NCBI GenBank assembly: GCA_021201235.1
Contig: JAJQFI010000016.1
Location: forward strand, 62,001-126,000
From: Oscillospiraceae bacterium
GTDB taxonomy: Bacteria; Bacillota; Clostridia; Oscillospirales; Ruminococcaceae
Length of the DNA stretch: 64,000 nucleotides
Reading direction: 5' to 3'
In this document: piece after piece, positions 43,485 to 52,410 of the stretch
Numbering within the stretch: position 1 is the stretch's first letter
Layout: each line of letters begins with the position of its first letter
Notes under the pieces: generated by a model
What the model saw: the letters and a program-made list of their open reading frames with translations, nothing else
Database searches by the model: none
Told to the model about the DNA's origin: nothing
Program-made: the position numbers and the translations under genes

Positions 43485-44999
43485 TTATTTTGCGTAATCT
43501 GTAAGCTTTGACGTATCGAGCTTTTCATACTTTGTGAGGAATCCGCAAAGCTCGTTCGCGATAGTCCTGACTCCACCCTCACTGTCAGACTCGATATTGA
43601 GAGGCATCAGCGGCTCATGAAGGGACATGCGGAGAAGGAACCAACCGTCGCCGTGGTCTTTGTCAAGATTGATTCTGATGCCCTCATAGTTGCTGTCGGC
43701 AGGCGTCCAACCGGGCTGAGACTTTGAGTACTCCTTCAGATTCGAAATAATATCGTTGCCATAGTGCTTGAAGTCCTCGAGGTCGATATTCATTCTGAAT
43801 TCCATGCTCTCGGCGGGCTCTCTCAAGCCATCGATGAGGGAATGAAGAGTATAACCCTCTTTTACTCCCCTTGAAAGCTCGATTATGAGTCTTGTGACTA
43901 TATATGCGCCGTCGTCGAGGAAATAGTTATCCTTGAATGCGCCGTGACCGGAGGTTTCGATTGCGAGCTGACTGTCGATGCCCTCTTTGTTGAGGCGGAT
44001 TGACTCGTTGATGACGTTGCGGTATCCCCTTCTAAATCTGTGGTGAACGCCGCCCTTGGAGCGGATGAAGTCACCAAGTCCCGAAGAGGTTACGCTGTCG
44101 GTGACGATTGTGGTGTGCGGATGGTCTCTTAAGAGCATTGCCGAAAGCATTGCGATAAGGCGGTTGCGGTTAAGCTCGCTTCCGTCGGAAAGGACCGCTC
44201 CCGCTCTGTCGACATCTGTATCGAAGATGATGCCGAGATCTGCCTTGGATTCTTTCACTGCTTCTGTAATTGAAGCCATAGCCTCTTTGTTTTCGGGATT
44301 CGGAATGTGATTCGGGAAGCTTCCGTCGGGGTCGAGATATCTTGAGCCGGCGGTGTCAGCTCCGAGAGGCTTAAGGACCTTTTCGGCATAGAAGCCGCCT
44401 GCGCCGTTTCCGGCGTCCACCACTATCTTAAGTCCCGTAAGCGGGGTTTCGCTACCACAGCTATTTCTTATCATATCGGCAAGACGCTTTGAATAGACAT
44501 CCATAAACTCGTCTTTCTTTACCTCAGACGGCTTGATGCCGGTGTGAAGATCTGTTTCGGCGAGCTCAATCATTTCCTTTATGTCGCTCGCTTCAACGCC
44601 GCCGTCGGGGGTGAAGAACTTGTAACCGTTGCGATTATACGGAAGATGGCTTGCGGTTACCATAACGGCGCCATCGAACATATAACCATCGGTCTTGGTG
44701 GTCATGAACATTGCGGGAGTGCTGGCAAGACCCATGTCGGTGACTTCGATTCCCTCTTTTGCGAGTTCGTCCGCCATCCAGCCCAAGAGCGTTTCTCCCG
44801 AAAGGCGGGAGTCTCTGCCGACCGCCACACGAAGATTTGTTTTCTGAGTTCTTCTGACAAGCCAGAGGGCGAAGCCTCTTGCTATATCACGGCAAGTGCC
44901 CTCGGTCAGGTTTACATCCTGACCGGGTACGCCTGCAATCGCTATTCCTCTTATGTCGCTTTCATTGCGAAGCTTTGAGTAGTCCTTAGTTGTCGTCAT
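43485..44999 (-). CDS. Phosphomannomutase/phosphoglucomutase
   Basis: This 504-residue alpha-D-phosphohexomutase has the active-site serine in VTASHLPYNRNGYKFF, a metal-binding loop FDTDVDRAG, and ETSGHGAFKDNYFLDDGAYI (sugar-binding loop). It interconverts hexose 1- and 6-phosphates. Its place between GH95 and GH26 suggests it channels released mannose or galactose into central metabolism. It starts 26 bp after the GH95 stop. The activity class is secure; preference for mannose versus glucose is not fixed by motifs. Confidence 0.9.
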   Translation of the reverse strand: MTTTKDYSKLRNESDIRGIAIAGVPGQDVNLTEGTCRDIARGFALWLVRRTQKTNLRVAVGRDSRLSGETLLGWMADELAKEGIEVTDMGLASTPAMFMTTKTDGYMFDGAVMVTASHLPYNRNGYKFFTPDGGVEASDIKEMIELAETDLHTGIKPSEVKKDEFMDVYSKRLADMIRNSCGSETPLTGLKIVVDAGNGAGGFYAEKVLKPLGADTAGSRYLDPDGSFPNHIPNPENKEAMASITEAVKESKADLGIIFDTDVDRAGAVLSDGSELNRNRLIAMLSAMLLRDHPHTTIVTDSVTSSGLGDFIRSKGGVHHRFRRGYRNVINESIRLNKEGIDSQLAIETSGHGAFKDNYFLDDGAYIVTRLIIELSRGVKEGYTLHSLIDGLREPAESMEFRMNIDLEDFKHYGNDIISNLKEYSKSQPGWTPADSNYEGIRINLDKDHGDGWFLLRMSLHEPLMPLNIESDSEGGVRTIANELCGFLTKYEKLDTSKLTDYAK

Positions 45000-45025
45000 A
45001 ATAAAGCACCTTTTTCTTAGAAGAT

Positions 45026-47314
45026 TTATATAAGTTCCATTTTGCCGTTCCGAAGAACAATTTTATACGGGGATTTCTGCTCGAATGTTGCAGTGCCTTC
45101 TCCGAAGCCTTCGGGTACAAGAAGCGTGACTTTTCCGCCCTGATTGACAATGAGCTCGGCTTCGTCAACCTTGCCATCGCGCCAAGTCATATTGACGGTT
45201 ACGTCACCCCTTGCCTTCAAGCCGCTAACCGAGCCGTTCTTCCAGTGATCGGGAATTGCGGGAAGAAGTCTTATCAGACCATCCTGCGATTGCAGAAGCA
45301 TCTCAGCGATTCCGGCGGTTCCGCCGAAATTGCCGTCAATCTGGAACGGTGCGTGCATATCGAAGAAGTTGGGATATGTAAAGCAAGCGAGGAGATAGTT
45401 CAAGTGTTTTCCCGCCTCGTTGCCGTTCCGGAGCCTCGCCCACATGTTGACAATCCACGCTCTGCTCCAACCTGTGCCTCCTCCGCCGTGACTGAGGCGT
45501 CTTTCGATGGTCGCCTGTGCCGCTTTCATGAGCTCGGGAGTCTTTTCGTATGTCAACTGAGATGAAGGATAAAGACCGTAGAGCTGGGAGATGTGGCGGT
45601 GTCCTATTTCCGTCTCGTCATAGTCCTCTGTCCACTCCATTATCTGTCCGTGCTTGCCTATCCTGTTTTCGGGAAGCTTCGGGAGGAGTTCACGGAGCGC
45701 ATCCGTGAGGTCGTCCTCGTCGTCAAGAACTTCGGAAGCCTTGATGCAATCGGTGAAAAGGTCTCTTACAATCATTGTGTCCATTGTGGGACCGACGCAA
45801 ATCTTTCCCTGCTCGCCGGACGAATGGATATATGTGTTCTCAGGAGAGAGCGACGGACCCGTCATAAGCTTGCCGTCGTGCTCAAAGAGATAATTCTTCA
45901 TAAAGACGCAGGCGCGCTTCATTATCGGAAGATATTCCCGGAGAAAATCTTTATCAAGGGTAAACTCGTAGTGCGTCCAGATGTGGGTGCAGAGCCATGC
46001 GGCACCGCTTGCCCAGATGGTTGCAGAAATCCAGTTGTCCTGAGGGGCACAGTCGCCGAACAGGTCGGTGTTGTGATGAGCAACAAACCCCTCGATGCCG
46101 TACATATCACGGGCGACCTTCTCGCCGTTCGGAAGCATTACCTTCAGGTGCTCCAGAAGTGCCATTTGGCAATCGGAGAGATTGCAGGGCTCGGCGCACC
46201 AGTAGTTCATCTCGGTATTGATATTAATCGTGTATCTCGAGCCCCATGCGGGGTAAAAGTCTTTATTCCAGATGCCCTGAAGATTTGCGGGCTTGGTCCC
46301 CTGACGGGAGCAGGAAATCATCAGATATCGCCCGAAATCAAAATAGAGCTCACAGAGATTATTATCGGGTCGGCTATAGGTTTCGTGTATTCTCTGGTTG
46401 GTCGGCATGCCGTCATGGTTCACGTCGTCATCAATGGTAAGCCTGACCCTGTCAAAATAGGTCTTATAGTCTTCGATATGGCGGGCTTTTATAGCCTGAT
46501 AACCGAGGCTTGCGGCGTTTTCAAGAACAGACGAGCACCAAGCATGGAGATCTTCGCCGTGGAAGTCGGTTCTTATCGTCAGATACATCGTGACTTCGTC
46601 AGCATCGTAAACATTAAGCTCGGTTTCGGTGAGCTTCGACATTCCGCCGATGTTTTCGCATGTGATTGCGATGATGTAGTCGCAGCCTTCGTCCCGCTCC
46701 CTGTAGTGGAGATAAACGCCGTTTTCGTCAAGAGAAGACTCCACAAAATCACCGGCTGTAAGGCAGGAAAAATCAATCTTCATGGAGGTTTTTCCGCCAT
46801 CGGGCGAAGCTTCGTGCATGCAAAGGACGTTATCGGGTGCACTGACGAAATACTCGCGCTCGAAAGAGTGATTTTCCGAACTGAAAGTTACGGTGCAAAC
46901 GGCATTAGCAATATCCAGAACTCTCTTGTAGTCGGAATAACCATCGTGGTTGAAGCCTATCATCAGAAAGCCTGCGGTATCATAGTGGCTCTCGTCCTGA
47001 GGATGAGGGTACATATTCGAGATTTCAAGCTCGGTCGCCTCGCCGATTTTGCCCTCAAGGAGGAGCTCACGGATTTTCTTGTAGGAACCGACAGATTTGG
47101 GGTTATAGCGTTCTTTGACGCCCTTACGGTTCCAGATGGTCTCCTCGTTGAGCTGAATAATGTCGTCAGTCGGGTCGCCGTAAATCATTCCGCCGATGCG
47201 ACTGTTGCCGATGGGGTATGCTTGGTTCCAGCCCTCGCCGTTATAATCCTTCTCGTCTTTTGTGGGTGCAGGATGGTCGAGCCAGATTTGCTTTTTTTCA
47301 TATTCGTGTGTCAT
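45026..47314 (-). CDS. GH95 alpha-L-fucosidase/alpha-galactosidase
   Basis: This 762-residue enzyme starts at the ATG at 47314, since GGGAG lies 8 nt upstream (the GTG at 47323 overlaps it). GH95 features: WNQAYPIGNSRIGGMIYG, IQLNEETIWN, the catalytic-region NINTEMNYWCAEPCN, PSLSPENTYIH, and FQIDGNFGGTAGIAEML near the end. Members cleave alpha-1,2-fucosyl or alpha-L-galactosyl residues by inversion. No signal peptide. It is the first gene of the operon with the phosphohexomutase and GH26, consistent with fucosylated or galactosylated mannan/xyloglucan oligosaccharides. Confidence 0.92.
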   Translation of the reverse strand: MTHEYEKKQIWLDHPAPTKDEKDYNGEGWNQAYPIGNSRIGGMIYGDPTDDIIQLNEETIWNRKGVKERYNPKSVGSYKKIRELLLEGKIGEATELEISNMYPHPQDESHYDTAGFLMIGFNHDGYSDYKRVLDIANAVCTVTFSSENHSFEREYFVSAPDNVLCMHEASPDGGKTSMKIDFSCLTAGDFVESSLDENGVYLHYRERDEGCDYIIAITCENIGGMSKLTETELNVYDADEVTMYLTIRTDFHGEDLHAWCSSVLENAASLGYQAIKARHIEDYKTYFDRVRLTIDDDVNHDGMPTNQRIHETYSRPDNNLCELYFDFGRYLMISCSRQGTKPANLQGIWNKDFYPAWGSRYTININTEMNYWCAEPCNLSDCQMALLEHLKVMLPNGEKVARDMYGIEGFVAHHNTDLFGDCAPQDNWISATIWASGAAWLCTHIWTHYEFTLDKDFLREYLPIMKRACVFMKNYLFEHDGKLMTGPSLSPENTYIHSSGEQGKICVGPTMDTMIVRDLFTDCIKASEVLDDEDDLTDALRELLPKLPENRIGKHGQIMEWTEDYDETEIGHRHISQLYGLYPSSQLTYEKTPELMKAAQATIERRLSHGGGGTGWSRAWIVNMWARLRNGNEAGKHLNYLLACFTYPNFFDMHAPFQIDGNFGGTAGIAEMLLQSQDGLIRLLPAIPDHWKNGSVSGLKARGDVTVNMTWRDGKVDEAELIVNQGGKVTLLVPEGFGEGTATFEQKSPYKIVLRNGKMELI

Positions 47315-47339
47315 AATGAACACTCCCTTCTATGAATCC

Positions 47340-47368
47340 ATTCTACAGTATTCGGGCGGTCATTTCAA
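47340..47368 (-). promoter_or_regulatory. Sigma-A promoter of GH95-PGM-GH26 operon
   Basis: Minus strand: TTGAAA (47363-47368), 17-bp spacer, TAGAAT (47340-47345). Confidence 0.65.
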
Positions 47369-47417
47369 TAGGAACTTACGAAAGAATAAAATATTATCCG
47401 CTTCAAAATCGCATAGA

Positions 47418-47455
47418 GAAAACTCTCTTTACTTTGGAAAAGAAAGAGAGTTTAT
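47418..47455 (-). terminator. Terminator after aldo/keto reductase
   Basis: Stem AAACTCTCTTT/AAAGAGAGTTT with T's on the minus strand. Confidence 0.8.
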
Positions 47456-47461
47456 GTTATT

Positions 47462-48571
47462 TTATTCGAGCTCCGATACACATTCACTCAGAAGCGTCGG
47501 GATGTCGAGATTCTGAGGGCAGTGCTCGGTGCACTGGCGACAGGAGATGCAGTCGCTCGCCTTGCCGGTGTTCTTTACCGTCTCAGCATACTTATCCTTT
47601 ATCTCGCCAAGCTTGCGGATATCGCGCTTATACTCGTTATAATGTGCGAACAAATCCGGAATCGGGATGTTCATCGGGCAACCGTCGGTGCAGTAGCGGC
47701 AGGCGGTGCAAGGAATTGCAAACTTGAGATTCTCGCTGACCTTTGCGATGACTTCATAGTCCTTATCGGTAAGAGGTTCGAAGTTTTGCATGTAAGAGGT
47801 GTTGTCCTCTACCTGCTGCATATCGCTCATTCCGCTCAATACCATCATTACATTCGGCAAAGAAGCGCAGTAACGGACAGCCCATGAAGCATAAGACTTC
47901 GTGGCATCGTAGTCGTCGAATATCTTCGCCGCAGTCTTCGGAAGTCTTGCCAAAGCTCCGCCCTTGACGGGCTCCATTACGATTACGGGCTTACCGAATG
48001 CTGTCGCGACTTCATAGCAACGGCGGCTTCTTACCCAGGCGTCCTCCCAGTCAAGATAGTTGATTTGGAGCTGGACATATTCAACCTCGGGATGCTCGGT
48101 TAAAATCTTCTCGAGAGTTTCGGGACTGTCATGGAAGGAGAAGCCGATATGCCTGATTTTGCCCTCGTCGCGCTTTCTCTGAATATAACCGAAGGCGTCG
48201 GTTTTCTCGATATACTCATAGATGTCCTTGTTGACGGCATGGAGCCAGTAATAATCGAGATAGTCGACTCCAAGACGGGTCATAGACTCGTTAAAGATGT
48301 TTTCGCGCTCGTCCTCGTTCGGCTTTGAGAACAGCGGAAGCTTCGTCGTGATGGTGAAGCTGTCACGAGGGTGACGCTTTACAACCGCCTCTCTGAAAGC
48401 AACCTCGCTCTTGCCGCTGTGATAGACATAGGCGGTGTCGAAGTATGTAAAGCCACGCTCAAGGAACTTGTCAGCCATCGCCTTGAACTGCTTAAGGTCG
48501 ATATTCGAATGGTCGTCGCCGATTATCGGCAATCTCATAAGCCCAAAGCCTAATTTTTTGATATTATTCAT
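47462..48571 (-). CDS. Aldo/keto reductase with C-terminal Fe-S (ferredoxin-type) domain
   Basis: This 369-residue protein pairs an AKR TIM-barrel (about 1-270: LGFGLMRLP, FTYFDTAYVYHSGKSE, HAVNKD) with two 4Fe-4S-type clusters in CTACRYCTDGCPMN and CISCRQCTEHCPQN near the C terminus. This architecture is common in anaerobes and implies electron transfer coupled to NAD(P)H oxidoreduction. No signal peptide. It has a consensus promoter whose -35 overlaps the end of the broken methylase reading frame. The substrate is unknown. Confidence 0.92.
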   Translation of the reverse strand: MNNIKKLGFGLMRLPIIGDDHSNIDLKQFKAMADKFLERGFTYFDTAYVYHSGKSEVAFREAVVKRHPRDSFTITTKLPLFSKPNEDERENIFNESMTRLGVDYLDYYWLHAVNKDIYEYIEKTDAFGYIQRKRDEGKIRHIGFSFHDSPETLEKILTEHPEVEYVQLQINYLDWEDAWVRSRRCYEVATAFGKPVIVMEPVKGGALARLPKTAAKIFDDYDATKSYASWAVRYCASLPNVMMVLSGMSDMQQVEDNTSYMQNFEPLTDKDYEVIAKVSENLKFAIPCTACRYCTDGCPMNIPIPDLFAHYNEYKRDIRKLGEIKDKYAETVKNTGKASDCISCRQCTEHCPQNLDIPTLLSECVSELE

Positions 48572-48609
48572 TGTGCCACTCCCTATAATTCAAACATTTC
48601 TTACCTATA

Positions 48610-48638
48610 ATTATAAGAGCATTTCCGGCAAAAGTCAA
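48610..48638 (-). promoter_or_regulatory. Consensus sigma-A promoter of the aldo/keto reductase
   Basis: Minus strand: TTGACT (48633-48638), 17-bp spacer, TATAAT (48610-48615). The -35 overlaps the final stop of the FliB-like frame. Confidence 0.8.
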
Positions 48639-48892
48639 GAATCCGATAAGAAATCACGAAGCAAATCCAGGTTAATATCGTCGTGCTCGAGCTCTTTTGA
48701 AACAAGGCGAACAGTTTCCGAGAAATTGTCTCCTAATTTGCATAACTCATATATGGCTACAATTAGCTTGCACTCGGTCAGGATATCTTCGGTATTGACT
48801 GCCTTCAGGAAAAATCTGAATATGAGGTAGTCAAAGAGCGATTCGCTCTCCTGCTCGTGACTTCCCTGTTCGCAGTTTCTGAGAAGCTTCCA
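48635..48892 (-). pseudogene. C-terminal remainder of FliB-like gene beyond in-frame TAG
   Basis: After the TAG at 48893-48895 the same frame stays open for 85 codons and ends with TGA at 48635. It encodes SLFDYLIFRFFLKAVN and VRLVSKELEHDDINLD, the usual FliB-family C terminus. No independent start is visible. Confidence 0.75.
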
Positions 48893-49546
48893 CTACTCGG
48901 GTGTCAGGATTTCCGTATTATCGAGAATAAATCCGCATAGGCTTTTGACATCTATCGGCTCGCTGTCGGGAATTTCTCCCTCCGGGAGCTCTAAGCTACC
49001 GAAGTCGATTTCCTCCTGCAGGAGCTCGCCGTATGCAATAAGCTGTGAAGGCCTTAATCCGAAGGCTTTTGCTCTCGCTTTGAGCAGGAAATCAAGAAGC
49101 TCGTCGCCGGTTTGCTCTTTATAAAGTGCTTCATAATCGGATTTGCTTGCCGAAAGCACGATTCTCGCCGCTTCGGGACAGGAAACGGACAAGCCCGCTT
49201 CGGTGAAAGCGAGCCCATCGCCTATGTAATACTCCTCGTAAAATCTCGGGTGCTTTGAGCAGACGTCGCCCATCATGCCGGACTGTATGTACATTTCGCA
49301 TAGACCTTCCGGATTGAGATACGGGCAAGCATTATTATTGTTTACACGAAGCACCGTATCGCCGTCGGAACCGGTGCGGATATTCTTGTCTATTTCGAGC
49401 GACGGATAAGCTCTGAGCTTATCTATCGTCCCGTCATCTATGGGAATCTCCCAACCGGCTTTACAGCAGCTGTCCGGGCAGGCTCCCATAAGACAGTGAA
49501 AGCTATCGAAGTAGGACGGCGTAAAAAGCTTGCTACTGTTCATCAT
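48893..49546 (-). CDS. FliB-like flagellin lysine-N-methylase family protein, cut short by in-frame TAG
   Basis: This 217-codon open segment encodes the N-terminal part of a YkgJ/FliB-type Cys-rich protein: GACPDSCCKAGWEIPID, NACPYLNPEGLCEMY, GDVCSKHPRFYE and LSVSCPEAARI. The four cysteine-containing motifs probably ligate an Fe-S or zinc site. The frame continues after TAG through 48635, giving a full length of about 303 residues. The family normally runs beyond 300 residues. The ATG overlaps the upstream acyl-CoA ligase stop by 4 bp. No flagellar genes occur in this window, and related proteins are found in non-motile species too. Confidence 0.8.
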   Translation of the reverse strand: MMNSSKLFTPSYFDSFHCLMGACPDSCCKAGWEIPIDDGTIDKLRAYPSLEIDKNIRTGSDGDTVLRVNNNNACPYLNPEGLCEMYIQSGMMGDVCSKHPRFYEEYYIGDGLAFTEAGLSVSCPEAARIVLSASKSDYEALYKEQTGDELLDFLLKARAKAFGLRPSQLIAYGELLQEEIDFGSLELPEGEIPDSEPIDVKSLCGFILDNTEILTPE

Positions 49547-51288
49547 ACTTTTACAAGTTCTTTTTCTTCCGGCTTTTTGATGCCAAGCTTTTCGTACTCC
49601 TCCTGCTCGAGAATTCGATATGCTACCTTTCCTACAAGAGTCTTCGGAAGAGTTTCTCTGAACTCGATATCATAAGGCATAGCGTACTTTGCGATGTTCT
49701 TCTTGCAGTACGCCATTATCAAGCCCTTGGTGGTTTCGTTCGGTTCATAGCCGGGCTTGAGCATGATAAATGCCTTGATTTTCTGCATCTTGTACGGATC
49801 TGGAACGCCGATAACACAGCTCATCTGAACAGCTTCGTAGCCGTCAAGGACATTCTCGAGCTGAGAAGGATAAACGTTGTAGCCGGATGTTATAATCATG
49901 CGCTTGATTCTCTGCTTGAAGTAGATAAAGCCCTCCTCGTCCATATAGCCGAGGTCACCGGTGTGAAGCCAGATTCTGCCGTCGCCGTGGAGTCTTAATG
50001 TATTTGCGGTTTCCTCGGGCTGGTCGAGATAGCCAAGCATGACTGTAGGTCCCGAAATGCAGATTTCGCCGTCGGTGCCATAGGGAACCTCAATATTCGT
50101 GCCGACATCAACAATCTTGTAGTAGTTATCGGGGAGCGGCTGACCGATTGAACCCTCTTTGTAGAGGTGAATCGGTGTCAGACAGCTTGCCGTAACACAC
50201 TCGGTGGTGCCGTAGCCCTCACGGACGCTGATGGTTGCGCCATGGTCAGCTAAGAATTTATCGAAGCGCTTCTTGAGCTCAACCGAGAGCGAATCTCCGC
50301 CGGAGAATACGCCCTTGAGGCAACTTAGGTCTGCACCGTCCATCGAAGGCTGTCTCAGAAGTGCCTCATAGAGGGTCGGCACGCCGGCGATGAAGTTGCA
50401 ACGGTGCTTGACGATGTTCTTGGCGTAGGTTTCAGCCGTGAATCTCGGAACGAGAATGCAGTTGCAGCCGTTTGAGAGCATAGCGTGGATGGTGACACCC
50501 AAGCCGAAGCCGTGGAAGATGGGCATTACGGAGAGCATCTTGTCACCCACCTGTGCCATCGGGTTGGTTTCCATAAGCTGCTTGGAAAGTGCGTTGAAGT
50601 TGAGGTTCGAAAGAAGAATACCCTTTGTCGTGCCGGTGGTTCCGCCGCTATAGAGGATTACCGCCGGGTCTTCCTTCTGGACATGTGCGATATAATCGCC
50701 GACATAGGACTTGCCCTGCTTCATGAAGTCATTCCAGATGATTACGGGCGCGTCCTTCGGGATTTTCTTAATCTTCTTCGCTTCGGTCAGGTCGTAGCCG
50801 AGAGTTACGGGGAATGCAAGAGCGTCACGGGTGCTTGCAATGATGAGGTTTTTGACCTCAGTGTGCTTCATTATCTCCTCGAACTTCGGATAGAACATGT
50901 CGAAAGTCAGGGTGCAGACGCTCTTCGAGTGACTGATGAAGAAAGCGATTTCGTTTTCACTTGAGAGAGGGTGAATCATGTTGGCGATTGCGCCGACAAC
51001 ATTGATGGCGTAGAACATGATGACAGCCTGAGGGCAGTTGGGCATGCAGATGGTGATTCTCTGCCCGGGCTTGATGCCGATTGATTTCAGACCCTTGGCG
51101 CATATGTAGACCTGCTTCTCGAAATCGCGATACTTTACCTTATTTCCCATGAACTGATATGCAATCAGGTCGGGGTATCTGTGCGATGCGTCGCGAACCA
51201 TCTCCCACATTGAGCCCTCGTAATATGAGAGATGGAAATTTACATTTCCGTAATTATTAAGCCATGGGGCTTTTACTTCTGTAGCCAT
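49543..51288 (-). CDS. Class I adenylate-forming acyl-CoA ligase
   Basis: This 581-residue AMP-dependent ligase has the P-loop ILYSGGTTGTTKGILLS, the A4/A5 region GYGTTE, A8 HTGDLGYMDEEGFIYF and KRMIITSGYNVYPSQ, and the catalytic Lys in LPKTLVGKVAYRIL. It activates a carboxylic acid as an acyl-AMP then acyl-CoA; the substrate is probably a medium/long-chain fatty or aromatic acid. It is in an operon with the E2-like acyltransferase 11 bp upstream and the FliB-like gene downstream. Confidence 0.9.
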   Translation of the reverse strand: MATEVKAPWLNNYGNVNFHLSYYEGSMWEMVRDASHRYPDLIAYQFMGNKVKYRDFEKQVYICAKGLKSIGIKPGQRITICMPNCPQAVIMFYAINVVGAIANMIHPLSSENEIAFFISHSKSVCTLTFDMFYPKFEEIMKHTEVKNLIIASTRDALAFPVTLGYDLTEAKKIKKIPKDAPVIIWNDFMKQGKSYVGDYIAHVQKEDPAVILYSGGTTGTTKGILLSNLNFNALSKQLMETNPMAQVGDKMLSVMPIFHGFGLGVTIHAMLSNGCNCILVPRFTAETYAKNIVKHRCNFIAGVPTLYEALLRQPSMDGADLSCLKGVFSGGDSLSVELKKRFDKFLADHGATISVREGYGTTECVTASCLTPIHLYKEGSIGQPLPDNYYKIVDVGTNIEVPYGTDGEICISGPTVMLGYLDQPEETANTLRLHGDGRIWLHTGDLGYMDEEGFIYFKQRIKRMIITSGYNVYPSQLENVLDGYEAVQMSCVIGVPDPYKMQKIKAFIMLKPGYEPNETTKGLIMAYCKKNIAKYAMPYDIEFRETLPKTLVGKVAYRILEQEEYEKLGIKKPEEKELVKV

Positions 51289-51299
51289 ATTTTTCCTCC

Positions 51300-52190
51300 T
51301 TAAAATTCAACCGGAGTTTCGATGGGAAGCTCCAAAAGCTCGGGATGAGCCAAAAGATGTCTTATAATTTTTATAGACTGCGAATAGTAGTAGCCGTCGG
51401 CAATTCTCTCGTCGATGGTGACACCGAGATCGATTCCGTTGTGAAACTCCATGGTGCCGTCAGCATTGGCGAAAACGGTCGGCTTTTTCTCGCCGATTAC
51501 GAGAAAAAGCGAATTGGTTCCCCACTCGGCAAGGTGATGATAGGATGCGTGTAGCTTGATGCTACCAAGGTTCGTGATAAAACAGCTCGAATAGTACGGG
51601 TCGCCGTTCATGAGAACGGACGGGTAACAGCCGTGATATTCCATCCAGTTGAGAGCCGCGATGACAATCTTGAAGACGAATCTCGGGAGCTTCTGGAGAG
51701 AGTCCATGATGTCGCCGATGTCGTTATTCTTGCCCTCTTTTCTTATGTGGGTGACGAACTTCTGGATTTCGTCGTGGACATGTTCGACGGGGATTGTTCC
51801 CGTTCTGTCGAACTTGACGGTTGCAAGCGCTTCGCCGCCGTCATCTGCAAACTTCTTCTTTGCGGTGAACGAAATACTTACGTCCTTCTTCTCCCAGAGT
51901 CTGTGACCCGAGAAGAAATAATTGAGCTTCGGGCGCAGAACTATTGTCTTCGCGATTGCGGCCGTTATGACGTGGAAGAAGGTGTATTTGAACTCAATCC
52001 CCTCGTAATTTTTCTTTGCGAGATATTCCTCAATCGGGGTAATATCAATAGTCTCGTTCAGGACGGCTTCGTTTGCGGTTCTGCCCGGGATGTTATAAGG
52101 CATGATGAAGTGCATCGAATCGACGTCTCTGACAAGCCAAGCGTCCTTGCGGTCTCCCCTGCGTTTCTTTTCTTTTTTAGCTTCTGCCAC
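51300..52190 (-). CDS. E2-like acyltransferase (lipoyl-free, CoA-dependent)
   Basis: This 296-residue protein matches the C-terminal catalytic domain of 2-oxoacid dehydrogenase E2 / chloramphenicol acetyltransferase, without lipoyl or peripheral-binding domains. Clues are TFFHVITAAIAKTIVLRPKLNYF, SSCFITNLGSI and a late motif DERIADGYYYSQ. In E2/CAT enzymes the motif is DHRxxDG with a catalytic His; here Glu takes that place. The N terminus is very Lys/Arg-rich. It immediately precedes an acyl-CoA ligase gene, so it probably uses that acyl-CoA, though catalysis without the usual His is uncertain. Confidence 0.85.
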   Translation of the reverse strand: MAEAKKEKKRRGDRKDAWLVRDVDSMHFIMPYNIPGRTANEAVLNETIDITPIEEYLAKKNYEGIEFKYTFFHVITAAIAKTIVLRPKLNYFFSGHRLWEKKDVSISFTAKKKFADDGGEALATVKFDRTGTIPVEHVHDEIQKFVTHIRKEGKNNDIGDIMDSLQKLPRFVFKIVIAALNWMEYHGCYPSVLMNGDPYYSSCFITNLGSIKLHASYHHLAEWGTNSLFLVIGEKKPTVFANADGTMEFHNGIDLGVTIDERIADGYYYSQSIKIIRHLLAHPELLELPIETPVEF

Positions 52191-52224
52191 GGCTCACAGC
52201 CCTTTCTTTTGAATTTCGTGTATA

Positions 52225-52252
52225 CCAAGATGTAAACACCAAGATGTAAACA
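52225..52252 (-). repeat. Two tandem 14-bp repeats at transcription start (candidate operator)
   Basis: Minus strand: TGTTTACATCTTGG occurs twice in a row (52225-52238 and 52239-52252), a perfect direct repeat just downstream of the -10 box. This is a typical place for a repressor operator. No named regulator site is recognised. Confidence 0.7.
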
Positions 52253-52262
52253 CAACAGCTAA

Positions 52263-52291
52263 ATTATAATACTTTTTGTGCGCTTTGTCAA
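52263..52291 (-). promoter_or_regulatory. Consensus sigma-A promoter of acyltransferase/ligase operon
   Basis: Minus strand: TTGACA (52286-52291), 17-bp spacer, TATAAT (52263-52268), both hexamers perfect. Confidence 0.85.
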
Positions 52292-52348
52292 CGAAAATTG
52301 TCGAGTTGTCGGGGAATTAACTTTTGAAAAATCTATTCGAGATTAGTC

Positions 52349-52377
52349 TTGAAAAGCTCTCAAAAATCACTTATAAT
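52349..52377 (+). promoter_or_regulatory. Sigma-A promoter of second GH27 gene
   Basis: TTGAAA (52349-52354), 17-bp spacer, TATAAT (52372-52377), divergent from the acyltransferase promoter. Confidence 0.75.
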
Positions 52378-52410
52378 GGCTTCGAAGACATTTTCACTTG
52401 GAGGCATATT

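Noticed and set aside
45593-47335. Long 580-codon open frame antisense to the GH95 gene
   Set aside because: It mirrors a real GH95 gene with all hallmark residues on the other strand and has no recognisable motif or ribosome site.
48893-49546. Evidence of flagellar motility from the FliB-like gene
   Set aside because: No flagellar genes are present in the window and the family occurs in non-motile bacteria.
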